A stretch of 64,000 bases of DNA from Prevotellaceae bacterium KH2P17 (GTDB lineage: Bacteria; Bacteroidota; Bacteroidia; Bacteroidales; Bacteroidaceae): the NCBI GenBank assembly GCA_900199655.1, contig FZRE01000005.1, positions 50,771 to 114,770 of the forward strand. The letters are read 5' to 3'. Below the pieces are notes generated by a model. It made no database searches, had not been told where the DNA came from, and saw nothing but the letters and a program-made list of their open reading frames with translations. The position numbers and the translations under genes are program-made. Positions 33,343 through 41,246 of this stretch are shown here, piece after piece; within the stretch, counting starts at the first letter, position 1; each line of letters opens with the position of its first letter.

Positions 33343-34599
33343 ATGGACGACGAACTGAACAGAAGGGAAGACTTCCCGATACTCTCCCGCACCGTTTACG
33401 GCAAGCCGTTGGTCTATCTGGACAACGGAGCAACCACGCAGAAACCGCTCTGCGTGCTCGATGCCATGCGCGAGGAGTACCTCAATGTGAATGCTAACGT
33501 GCACCGTGGGGTGCACTGGATGAGCCAGCAAGCTACCGAGTTGCACGAACAGGCACGCGAAACGGTGCGCCGGTTCATCAACGCACGCTCCACGACCGAG
33601 ATTGTTTTTACCCGCGGAACCACCGAAGGACTGAACCTGGTGGCATCGTCCTTCAGCGATGCTTTTCTGGGAGAGGGCGACGAAGTCATCGTTTCGGTGA
33701 TGGAGCACCACAGCAACATCGTGCCCTGGCAGCTGCAGGCACAGAAGAAAGGCTTCCGTCTGCGCGTCATTCCCATGACCGACGAGGGCGTGCTCCGGCT
33801 TGATGAATACGAGCGACTCTTCTCACCACGCACGCAGATAGTAAGCATCACCCACGTAAGTAACGTGCTGGGAACCGTCAACCCCGTGCAGGAGATGATA
33901 CGCATTGCCCACGAGCACGGCGTGCCGGTGGTAGTAGACGGGGCGCAGAGTGCCCCGCACTTCAAGATTGACGTACAGCAGCTGGACTGCGACTTCTTTG
34001 CTTTCAGCGGCCACAAGATGTACGGTCCCACGGGCGTAGGCGTGCTCTATGGCAAGGAGAACTGGCTCGACAGGCTGCCGCCTTACCAGGGCGGGGGCGA
34101 AATGATTGAGAACGTGAGCTTTGAGAAGACAACTTTCGAGCGCCCGCCGCTGAAGTTCGAGGCCGGAACACCCGACTACATAGCCACCCACGGGCTTGCT
34201 GTGGCCATCGATTACATGACCTCCATCGGCCTCGACCGCATCGAACTGCACGAACAGGAGCTGACCCGATACGCCTTGCAGCAGCTCTCCGCCATCCCCG
34301 GCATGACCATCTACGGCCCTCTTGACACCCATCACCCATCACCAACCACCCATCACCCGGCCCCCAACACCCACGACGCCGTCATTTCCTTTAACGTGGG
34401 AGCCATTCACCACATGGACATGGGCACCCTGCTCGACCGCCTCGGCATTGCCGTGCGCACCGGTCACCACTGCGCCCAGCCGCTCATGAACCGCCTGGGG
34501 GTGCTCGGCACCGTGCGCGCCAGCTTCGCCCTATATAATAATAAGGTGGATGTAGACACACTGGTGGCCGGCATCAGGCGCGTGCAGAAGATGTTCTAA
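33343..34599 (+). CDS. sufS: Cysteine desulfurase SufS with an in-frame low-complexity insert
   Basis: A protein of 418 residues from MDDELNRREDFPILSRTVYGKPLVYLDNGATTQKP (an alternative ATG lies at 33337). PLP-dependent enzyme that takes sulfur from cysteine. The PLP lysine is Lys225 in FSGHKMYGPTG, and the catalytic cysteine is Cys377 in RTGHHCAQPLM. Residues 329-344 (THHPSPTTHHPAPNTH), between IYGPL and AVISFNV, are a low-complexity block absent from typical SufS, encoded by CCATCACCC-like DNA of intergenic type. It falls in a surface loop region, so activity is probably retained. No sufE or sufA is in the window. The stop overlaps the stop of the opposing small gene by 4 nt. Confidence 0.95.
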   Translation: MDDELNRREDFPILSRTVYGKPLVYLDNGATTQKPLCVLDAMREEYLNVNANVHRGVHWMSQQATELHEQARETVRRFINARSTTEIVFTRGTTEGLNLVASSFSDAFLGEGDEVIVSVMEHHSNIVPWQLQAQKKGFRLRVIPMTDEGVLRLDEYERLFSPRTQIVSITHVSNVLGTVNPVQEMIRIAHEHGVPVVVDGAQSAPHFKIDVQQLDCDFFAFSGHKMYGPTGVGVLYGKENWLDRLPPYQGGGEMIENVSFEKTTFERPPLKFEAGTPDYIATHGLAVAIDYMTSIGLDRIELHEQELTRYALQQLSAIPGMTIYGPLDTHHPSPTTHHPAPNTHDAVISFNVGAIHHMDMGTLLDRLGIAVRTGHHCAQPLMNRLGVLGTVRASFALYNNKVDVDTLVAGIRRVQKMF

Positions 34600-34868
34600 A
34601 GCGCCCGCCGGCACCTTACGACGGCGTCCAGCAGCCACGCACAGCACACCAGGCGGGCCGGCAAGGGCGCCTCTACGGGAAAAGCAGTGAACAGAAATGC
34701 CGCCTGCGCGTTGAGCAGCAGCATGGTTTGGCGCATGCTGATGTCTCTTTCGAGCACGTGGGCGTAATACCTGCGCAGCATTTCCACGGGCCTTTTGAGC
34801 GCGTTTACCACGTCCTGAACATTGAAATCAGCTGATTTCGGCCTTGTAAGAGTCAATTCTTTCTTCAT
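34596..34868 (-). CDS. Small conserved-looking hypothetical protein (90 aa)
   Basis: Not assigned to a family. Residues 1-45 are charged and helical (LTRPKSADFNVQDVVNALKRPVEMLRRYYAHVLERD); residues 46-90 are hydrophobic (MRQTMLLLNAQAAFLFTAFPVEAPLPARLVCCAWLLDAVV) and may hold one or two short membrane or packing helices. The pattern DVVNALKRPVEMLRRYYxHVLERDISMRQT looks like a conserved Prevotella protein. It has its own -7 element and converges on sufS, overlapping its stop codon by 4 nt. The reading frame is intact with family-like codon use, so it is probably real. Confidence 0.7.
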   Translation of the reverse strand: MKKELTLTRPKSADFNVQDVVNALKRPVEMLRRYYAHVLERDISMRQTMLLLNAQAAFLFTAFPVEAPLPARLVCCAWLLDAVVRCRRAL

Positions 34869-34903
34869 GTCTGTTTATCGTTTAGATTGTTCTTTCTTTG
34901 CTG

Positions 34904-34911
34904 CAAAAGTA
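34904..34911 (-). promoter_or_regulatory. -7 element for the 90-aa gene
   Basis: Minus strand TACTTTTG matches TAnnTTTG, 36 nt upstream of the ATG. No good -33 TTG is found at the expected distance. Confidence 0.5.
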
Positions 34912-34996
34912 CCGATGCAGGTTGCACAGAAAGTTCCATTTATAGTTTTAACAGTTAAAAGATGGCCAATTTAAAGATACCTTAACACTTCCGGGA

Positions 34997-35617
34997 ATGA
35001 AGAACGTACTGAAACCACATTTTTACACGGACAAGACAGAGGCCGGCTGCGATGAGGCAGGCCGCGGATGCCTGGCCGGCAGCGTGTATGCTGCGGCCGT
35101 TATCCTGCCGCCCGACTATGATAACCCGCTGCTGAACGACTCCAAGCAGCTCTCGCCCTCTCGTAGGCAACAACTGCGAAAGCAGATAGAAACCGACGCC
35201 CTGGCCTGGGCCGTGGGCGTTGTTACGCCCCGGGAGATTGACGAAATGAACATTCTGCGCGCCAGCTTCCTGGCCATGCACCGCGCGCTCGACCAGCTCC
35301 GGGTGCGTCCCCAGGCCGTTATCGTAGACGGCAACCGCTTTGTGCCCTACCACGACCTGCCCTACACCACCATCGTAAAGGGCGACGGCAAGTACCAGTC
35401 GATTGCAGCAGCCAGCATTCTGGCCAAAACCTACCGCGACGACTACATGGACGAGCTCGACGCCCGCTACCCCCAGTACGGCTGGAAGCAGAACAAAGGC
35501 TACCCCACACGCAGCCACCGCGAGGCCATCAGGCAGTATGGAATCTCGCCGTTCCACCGCCGCAGCTACAATCTGCTTGGCGACGGACAGCTCTCACTCA
35601 ACTTCGACGACGACTAA
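34997..35617 (+). CDS. rnhB: Ribonuclease HII
   Basis: A protein of 206 residues that removes RNA from RNA/DNA hybrids, including single ribonucleotides. Motifs: AGCDEAGRGCLAGSVYAAAVILP with the first Asp-Glu pair, LLNDSKQLSPSRRQQLRKQI, VIVDGNRF with the third acidic residue, YQSIAAASILAKTYRDDYM, and GYPTRSHREAIRQYGISPFHRRSYN. Length and motif order are standard. The WYL gene follows after 12 nt, so they are probably co-transcribed. Confidence 0.97.
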   Translation: MKNVLKPHFYTDKTEAGCDEAGRGCLAGSVYAAAVILPPDYDNPLLNDSKQLSPSRRQQLRKQIETDALAWAVGVVTPREIDEMNILRASFLAMHRALDQLRVRPQAVIVDGNRFVPYHDLPYTTIVKGDGKYQSIAAASILAKTYRDDYMDELDARYPQYGWKQNKGYPTRSHREAIRQYGISPFHRRSYNLLGDGQLSLNFDDD

Positions 35618-35629
35618 CTCCCGCCACTC

Positions 35630-36526
35630 ATGCGACACGACAAATTAGACCGCGAGCTGCGGCTCATCCTTCTGCTCACCGAGAACACCAACTACACGGC
35701 CGCCGACCTGTGCAGCAAGCTGGGCATCTCGCGCCGGAACCTGTACTACTACCTCGACTTTCTGCGCGAATCCGACTTCCGTCTCATCAAAAGCGGCTAC
35801 TACTACCGCCTCGACAGGCATTCTCCATTCTTCCGGAGGCTGCACGAGAGCATCGACTTTACGGAGGACGAAGCCGTCCTGATGCGCCGCATGCTGGGCT
35901 CGGCCGACGACGCCAATCCCGTTGTCCGCCGCATGAAACGCAAGCTGGAGCGCTTTTACGACCTGCGCATCGTGACCGATCTCAAGTACCAACAGCAGCT
36001 GAGCAACAACGTAACGCGGCTGTACGAGGCCATCAAGAACCGCCGCGTGGCCAAGCTCGTTAACTACTCGTCGCCCCACAGCCACACGGTGAGCAGCCGC
36101 TACGTGGAACCTTTCAGCTTCATGAACGGCAACAGCGACATCCGCTGCTACGAGATAAGCTCGGGGCTGAACAAGACCTTCAAGGTTGCACGCATGGAGG
36201 ACGTGGAGATAGTGGACCTGCTGTGGAGCTTTGAGGACCGGCACAGGCAGGTGTTTACGGATGTTTTCATGTTCAGCGGCGAGCAGACGTACACCATCGA
36301 GCTGCTGCTCGGCCAGCTCTCGTGCAACCTCCTGAAGGAGGAATATCCGCAGGCAGAGACGTATCTCACCCCCAACGGCGACGGCCGGTGGCGTCTCCGT
36401 CTCCAGGTGTGCAGCTTTCTCGGCATCGGCCGCTTTGTTCTCGGCCTCTTGGGCGACATCGAGGTGGTTGGCAGCGAGGAGTTCCGCGAGTACCTCAAGG
36501 CGCAAATCAGGGAGATGAAGATATAA
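35630..36526 (+). CDS. WYL-domain transcriptional regulator
   Basis: A protein of 298 residues. An N-terminal winged helix (about 1-65: NYTAADLCSKLGISRRNLYYYLDFLRESDF) is followed by a helical linker. A WYL-type domain spans about 130-225 (KNRRVAKLVNYSSPHSHTVSSRYVEPFSFMNGNSDIRCYEISSGLNKTFKVARMEDVEIV), and a C-terminal WCX-like extension ends with FLGIGRFVLGLLGDIEVVGSEEFREYLKAQIREM. WYL domains bind nucleic acid or nucleotides and often control stress or defence genes. It shares a transcript with rnhB; no defence genes are nearby, and its target is unknown. Confidence 0.9.
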   Translation: MRHDKLDRELRLILLLTENTNYTAADLCSKLGISRRNLYYYLDFLRESDFRLIKSGYYYRLDRHSPFFRRLHESIDFTEDEAVLMRRMLGSADDANPVVRRMKRKLERFYDLRIVTDLKYQQQLSNNVTRLYEAIKNRRVAKLVNYSSPHSHTVSSRYVEPFSFMNGNSDIRCYEISSGLNKTFKVARMEDVEIVDLLWSFEDRHRQVFTDVFMFSGEQTYTIELLLGQLSCNLLKEEYPQAETYLTPNGDGRWRLRLQVCSFLGIGRFVLGLLGDIEVVGSEEFREYLKAQIREMKI

Positions 36527-36629
36527 CTTTAGCCCGCACTCGGCGGGTAATTCATCATTCATCATTCACAATTCACAATTTAGTTGGTGATGATTTTTTA
36601 CCCTTCTTTACTCATATTTGCTATTTAAT

Positions 36630-36834
36630 CATCCCCTCCTCCGCCTCCCCTTTCTAAGGGGAGGATACCGGTTTGTCTTCTTGTAAAGCGTTGCTTGCTC
36701 GCTCCCGCTATGCAGCAAACTTGCAGCAGCAGAAAAAATACTCTGTTACTCTGTCTTTAAAAACCAGCAACTAATCAGCAGAGAGCATGCACCAGCGGTT
36801 CCTCCCCTTAGAAAGGGGAGGTTAGGAGGGGATG
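36630..36834. mobile_element. MITE-like element, copy A (205 bp)
   Basis: Begins CATCCCCTCC and ends GGAGGGGATG, inverted repeats. Each end continues into a hairpin (CCTCCCCTT-NN-AAGGGGAGG). The interior shares with copy B a long conserved stretch (CAGCAGAAAAAATACTCTG, then TTACTCTGTCTTTAAAAACC). No coding capacity, so non-autonomous. The transposase that would move it is not in the window. Confidence 0.7.
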
Positions 36835-36944
36835 ATTTGAGCAGCAAATAGTAGCAAACGACCCATCGGATGCAACCCTTTTTCTTGATAAAAATGCCTT
36901 GTTACTTTGTCTTTACAACCACACCGGCCGCGTAAGAGGTATGC

Positions 36945-37004
36945 TTCAAGCTCCTTGAACGATACTTTCAAGAGCCTTGAAGATGCCGTTCAAGAGGCTT
37001 GAAT
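36945..37004. repeat. TTCAAG palindrome array, copy 4
   Basis: Units TTCAAGCTCCTTGAAC (36945-36960), TTCAAGAGCCTTGAAG (36967-36982) and TTCAAGAGGCTTGAAT (36989-37004), with spacers GATACT and ATGCCG. It is bounded by AGAGGTATGC on the left and GACACCTTTT on the right. Exact 22-nt period. Confidence 0.9.
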
Positions 37005-37091
37005 GACACCTTTTGTTTCCTCGTTTGTAAGTAATTGACTATCAGATGTTTGTATTTATGGTTGACGGAGGGCACCTTTTGTGCCGTTCAT

Positions 37092-37296
37092 CATCCCCTC
37101 CTCCGCCTCCCCTTTCCAAGGGGAGGATACCGGTTTGCCTTTTTGCAAACCATTGCTTGCTCATTCCTATAATTCATCTAACCTATAACAGCAGAAAAAA
37201 TACTCTGTTACTCTGTCTTTAAAAACCAGCAACCAATCAGCAGGGAACATGTACCAGCGGTTCCCCCCCTTAGAAAGGGGAGGTTAGGAGGGGATG
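37092..37296. mobile_element. MITE-like element, copy B (205 bp)
   Basis: Same length, orientation and ends as copy A, with scattered substitutions concentrated in the left-central part (after GGTTTGCC). The central TACTCTGTTACTCTGTC block is identical. Two equal-length copies 257 bp apart imply insertion as a unit or local duplication. Confidence 0.7.
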
Positions 37297-37716
37297 ATTT
37301 GGCAACCAGCAGGCTGCTAATTCATAATTCACAATTCACAATTCACAATTTAGTTGGCGATGATAGGGGAGGCTACCTACAGCAGAACGGGACTGGGAGG
37401 GGTGTATATAATAAGGTAAGGAGAGGTCGGAAAGCTGCCTGGAAAGGAAAAAATAATGTATAAAAAAGTAGGTTTCAGCTGACGACAAGCTGTAAACAGC
37501 AAAACGGGAGGATGCCTTTTGACTTTGTTAACGAATTGCTCACTTAGACTGAATATCTGTATCAACTGCGCCGTTATGCTTCGTAAGCGCAGTTGTAATG
37601 AACGTTTTGATTGCAAACAGACGTGAAAATAAGCCTTTTGATAATATCTTTTAAACTTTGAAACATAATTGTTTAGTTAATTAATGTTTATATTGTAGGC
37701 TTTAAGTTTAATTTTA

Positions 37717-37747
37717 TTGCACGACTAACAAATTTAGTTTATTTTTG
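37717..37747 (+). promoter_or_regulatory. Promoter of SusC/D locus 2
   Basis: TTG (37717-37719), 20 nt, TATTTTTG (37740-37747): full consensus. The leader to the SusC ATG is about 165 nt. The ATG context (GAGATTTTATGGAAAGAAG) is nearly the same as at the other two SusC genes with MEKRL-type signals. Confidence 0.75.
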
Positions 37748-37920
37748 CGTTTATAACCTAACGGTTGACTGGTGACGGATTGTTAGCCACGTCGTACAAT
37801 CAACGGGAAACAGTAAGTGTCAGCCATGGGAAGCCTTTCAGTTTTAAACTACATATCAAGTGACGCAGAGACGAAAAATAACTACATTGATTCAAACATA
37901 CAACTAAAAAGCGAGATTTT

Positions 37921-40900
37921 ATGGAAAGAAGACTAACTCTTATTTTGGCCTCCTTGTTCCTGTGCGTAGGAATGGCGATGGCACAAACAAAGGTTACAGG
38001 AACCGTAGTCTCACAGGAAGACGGTGAGCCCATTGTTGGTGCCACTGTTACTCTTGCAGGGACAAAGACGGCCACTGTTACCGATGTGGACGGTCGCTTT
38101 ACACTGACGGTTCCGTCGGGCGCCAGGCTCACTGTAAGCTACATCGGCAGGGTTACCCAGACCGTTGTAGCCCGCAACGGAATGAAAGTAACGCTATCTG
38201 CCGACAACGAAACCCTCGAAGAAGTCGTGGTAACGGGTATGATGAAGGTGGACAAGCGGCTCTTTACCGGTGCCTCGACGAAGCTGAACGCCGAGGATGC
38301 TAAGATAGACGGTATGGCCGATATCAGCCGTTCACTCGAAGGAAGGGCGGCAGGCGTGAGCGTTCAGAACGTGACCGGAACCTTCGGTACGGCACCTAAG
38401 ATACGCGTGCGCGGCGCCACCTCCATCTACGGAAGCTCCAAGCCGCTGTGGGTAGTGGATGGTGTAATCATGGAAGACGTGGTAGACGTGGATGCCGATG
38501 CACTCTCTTCGGGCGACGCCTCGACGCTGATTTCATCCGCCATCGCTGGCCTCAATGCCGATGATATCGAGAGTTTCCAGATACTGAAGGATGGTTCGGC
38601 CACCTCCATCTACGGTGCCCGCGCCATGGCCGGCGTGATTGTGGTGACCACCAAGAAAGGTCACTCGGGCCAGGCCCACATCAACTATACCGGTGAGTAC
38701 ACCATGCGACTGGTTCCGCGCTACGGAGAATTCAACATCATGAACTCACAGGACCAGATGGCTGTGTACCAGGAGCTGGAGCAGAAGGGCTACCTGCGCT
38801 ACGCCGAGACGGCCAACGCCGCCAATTCTGGTATCTACGGGCACATGTACCAGCTGCTTAGCGCGTACGATTCTACCACAGGCCAGTTCCTCCTTCCCAA
38901 CACTCCGGAGGCCAAGGCACAGTATCTGCGCGACGCCGAGTACCGCAACACCGACTGGTTCGACCAGCTGTTCTCTACCTCCATCATGCACAATCACTCG
39001 GTATCCATATCCGGCGGTACCGACAAACTGCAGACCCGTGCCTCTCTGAGCGCCATGTTTGACCCGGGATGGACGCGCCAGAGCAAGGTGCAACGCTACA
39101 CCGCAAACCTCAACACCACGTATAACATCAACCAGAAGGTGAGCGTGAACCTCATCAGCAATGCCTCCTACCGCAAGCAGCGGGCACCGGGCACGCTGAG
39201 TTCCACCATCGACGCGGTGAACGGACAGGTTACCCGTAACTTCGACATCAACCCTTATTCGTACGCCCTCAACACCTCGCGTGCGCTCGATGCCAACACC
39301 TACTACACGCGCAACTATGCTCCGTTCAACATCCTGCATGAGTTGAACGCCAATTACCTGAACCTCAACGTGACCGATTTCCGTGCACAAGGCCTGTTGA
39401 CCTATAAGCCCATCACCAAGGTTGAACTCAACCTGCTGGGCGCAGTGAAGTATTCGGCCACCTCGCAGGAGCACAACATCCTCGACGACTCTAACCAGGC
39501 AATGGCCTACCGCGCCATGGCAACCTCTACGATACGCGAGAACAACTCCTATCTTTATACCGACCCTGACAACATCTTCGCCCTGCCGGTAACGGTGCTG
39601 CCCTACGGCGGTATCTTTGAACGCACGGACAACAGCATGTTCGGATGGGACTTCCGCGCCTCGGCTGCCTATAACGACGTTTTCAACGAGGACCATATCG
39701 TGAACCTCTACGCCGCTTTGGAGACCAATTCCTACGACCGTCACCAGACCTGGTTCCGTGGTTGGGGCATGCAATACTCCATGGGCGAGATTGCAAACTA
39801 CGCCTACGAGGTGTTCAAGAAGAGCAAGGAAGACGGCAACGACTACTATACAATGAGCAATACCCATACCCGCAGCGCCGCCTTTGCAGCCAACGCAACC
39901 TATTCCTACAAAGGTCGCTACACGGTGAACGGCACCTTCCGCTACGAAGGAACAAACGGTCTGGGCATGGCCCGCAGCTCCCGATGGCTGCCAACGTGGA
40001 ACATCTCGGGCGCCTGGAACGCCCACGAGGAGAGCTGGTTCGAGAAACTGCGCCCCACGCTCACGCACCTCACGCTCAAGGCTTCGTACTCGCTGACGGC
40101 CGACCGCCCGTCGGTTACCAACGCGCAGGCCGTTATCGGCAGCCAGAACCCGTGGCGTTACATTACCAAGGACAGCGAGTCGAGCCTCTACATACGCGAC
40201 ACCGCCAACCCCGACCTTACCTACGAGAAGAAGCACGAGCTAAACCTGGGGCTGGAAGCAGGCTTCCTCGACAACCGCATCAACTTCGCTTTCGACTGGT
40301 ACAAGCGTAACAACTACGACCTGATTGGCGTGGCCGACGTTGACGGAACCGACGGTGCAACGCAGAAGTACGGTAACATAGCCTCCATGAAGTCCGACGG
40401 TTTCGAGCTCAGTCTGTCCACTACGAACATCAAAACCAAGGACTTCAGCTGGTCAACCAACTTCATCTACTCGCATACTCACAACGAGATTACGGACCTC
40501 AACACCTCTACACGCCTCATCGACTTCGTGTCCGGTACCGGCTTTGCACGTGAGGGCTACCCCGTACGCTCGCTGTTCTCCATTCCGTTCAACGGGCTCA
40601 ACGGCGAGGGTCTGCCCACTTTCCTCAATTCCGACGGCTCTACAACTGTCTCGGGCATCTACTTCCAGACGTCCGACCCCGAGGAGCTGGCCTTCCTGAA
40701 GTACGAAGGGCCGACCGATCCCACCAGCACCGGCTCGCTGGGTAACCTCTTCCGGTACAAGGGTTTCAGCCTTAACGTGTTCATCACCTACTCCTTCGGC
40801 AACGTTGTTCGTCTGGACCCGGTGTTCAAGAACAGCTATGACGACCTCACGTCGACGCCCAAAGAGTTCAAGAACCGATGGATGCACGCCGGCGACGAGG

Positions 40901-41235
40901 CCAAAACGAACGTTCCCACCATTGCTACACGCCGCCAGAACTGGAACGACAGCGACCTGAGTATTGCCTACAACTCGTACAACTACTCAACGGCACGCAT
41001 CGCCAAGGGCGACTTCATCCGCATGAAGGAAATCTCTCTGGGCTACGACTTCCCGCGTACACTCGTTTCGCCGATAGGCATCAGCACGCTCTCTCTGAAA
41101 CTGCAGGCCACCAATCTCTTCCTGCTTTACGCCGACAAGAAGCTCAACGGACAGGATCCTGAGTTCTTTAACTCCGGCGGTGTGGCCGTTCCGGTGCCCA
41201 AGCAGTTTACCCTCACATTAAGATTAGGACTCTAA
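37921..41235 (+). CDS. SusC/RagA family TonB-linked outer-membrane transporter (locus 2)
   Basis: A protein of 1104 residues. Signal peptide MERRLTLILASLFLCVGMAMA; CarboxypepD_reg-like domain (about 22-100: GTVVSQEDGEPIVGATVTLAG, DVDGRFTLTV, LTVSYIGR); TonB-box-like EEVVVTGMMKV; plug (about 120-245: IRVRGATSIYGSSKPLWVVDGVIM, FQILKDGSATSIYGARAMAGVIVVTT); barrel to the terminal FTLTLRLGL. Plug motif variants (VTGMMKVDKRLFTGAS) place it in a subgroup usually paired with a zinc metallohydrolase lipoprotein, a DUF4302 protein and a BACON protein, as here. It is the first gene of a five-gene operon. Confidence 0.96.
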   Translation: MERRLTLILASLFLCVGMAMAQTKVTGTVVSQEDGEPIVGATVTLAGTKTATVTDVDGRFTLTVPSGARLTVSYIGRVTQTVVARNGMKVTLSADNETLEEVVVTGMMKVDKRLFTGASTKLNAEDAKIDGMADISRSLEGRAAGVSVQNVTGTFGTAPKIRVRGATSIYGSSKPLWVVDGVIMEDVVDVDADALSSGDASTLISSAIAGLNADDIESFQILKDGSATSIYGARAMAGVIVVTTKKGHSGQAHINYTGEYTMRLVPRYGEFNIMNSQDQMAVYQELEQKGYLRYAETANAANSGIYGHMYQLLSAYDSTTGQFLLPNTPEAKAQYLRDAEYRNTDWFDQLFSTSIMHNHSVSISGGTDKLQTRASLSAMFDPGWTRQSKVQRYTANLNTTYNINQKVSVNLISNASYRKQRAPGTLSSTIDAVNGQVTRNFDINPYSYALNTSRALDANTYYTRNYAPFNILHELNANYLNLNVTDFRAQGLLTYKPITKVELNLLGAVKYSATSQEHNILDDSNQAMAYRAMATSTIRENNSYLYTDPDNIFALPVTVLPYGGIFERTDNSMFGWDFRASAAYNDVFNEDHIVNLYAALETNSYDRHQTWFRGWGMQYSMGEIANYAYEVFKKSKEDGNDYYTMSNTHTRSAAFAANATYSYKGRYTVNGTFRYEGTNGLGMARSSRWLPTWNISGAWNAHEESWFEKLRPTLTHLTLKASYSLTADRPSVTNAQAVIGSQNPWRYITKDSESSLYIRDTANPDLTYEKKHELNLGLEAGFLDNRINFAFDWYKRNNYDLIGVADVDGTDGATQKYGNIASMKSDGFELSLSTTNIKTKDFSWSTNFIYSHTHNEITDLNTSTRLIDFVSGTGFAREGYPVRSLFSIPFNGLNGEGLPTFLNSDGSTTVSGIYFQTSDPEELAFLKYEGPTDPTSTGSLGNLFRYKGFSLNVFITYSFGNVVRLDPVFKNSYDDLTSTPKEFKNRWMHAGDEAKTNVPTIATRRQNWNDSDLSIAYNSYNYSTARIAKGDFIRMKEISLGYDFPRTLVSPIGISTLSLKLQATNLFLLYADKKLNGQDPEFFNSGGVAVPVPKQFTLTLRLGL

Positions 41236-41246
41236 ACGACAAGAAA

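Larger units (their letters stand above)
36527..37716. other. Repeat-rich 1.2-kb intergenic island
   Basis: No supported gene. In order it holds a CCCGC/GCGGG hairpin after the WYL gene (36533-36547), an AATTCACAATTCACAATT run (36550-36580), MITE-like copy A, a TTCAAG array, MITE-like copy B, a second AATTCACAATTCACAATT run (37320-37352), and a hairpin CAACTGCGC/GCGCAGTTG (37563-37595). The open frame at 37377-37616 on the minus strand is not coding-like. Confidence 0.7.

Noticed and set aside
36945..37004. Possible CRISPR array
   Set aside because: Only three units with 6-nt spacers, palindromic repeats of 16 nt and no cas genes. Geometry does not fit any CRISPR type.
37748..37920. Riboswitch in the long SusC leader
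   Set aside because: No recognised riboswitch core was seen in this or the other SusC leaders, only short hairpins.
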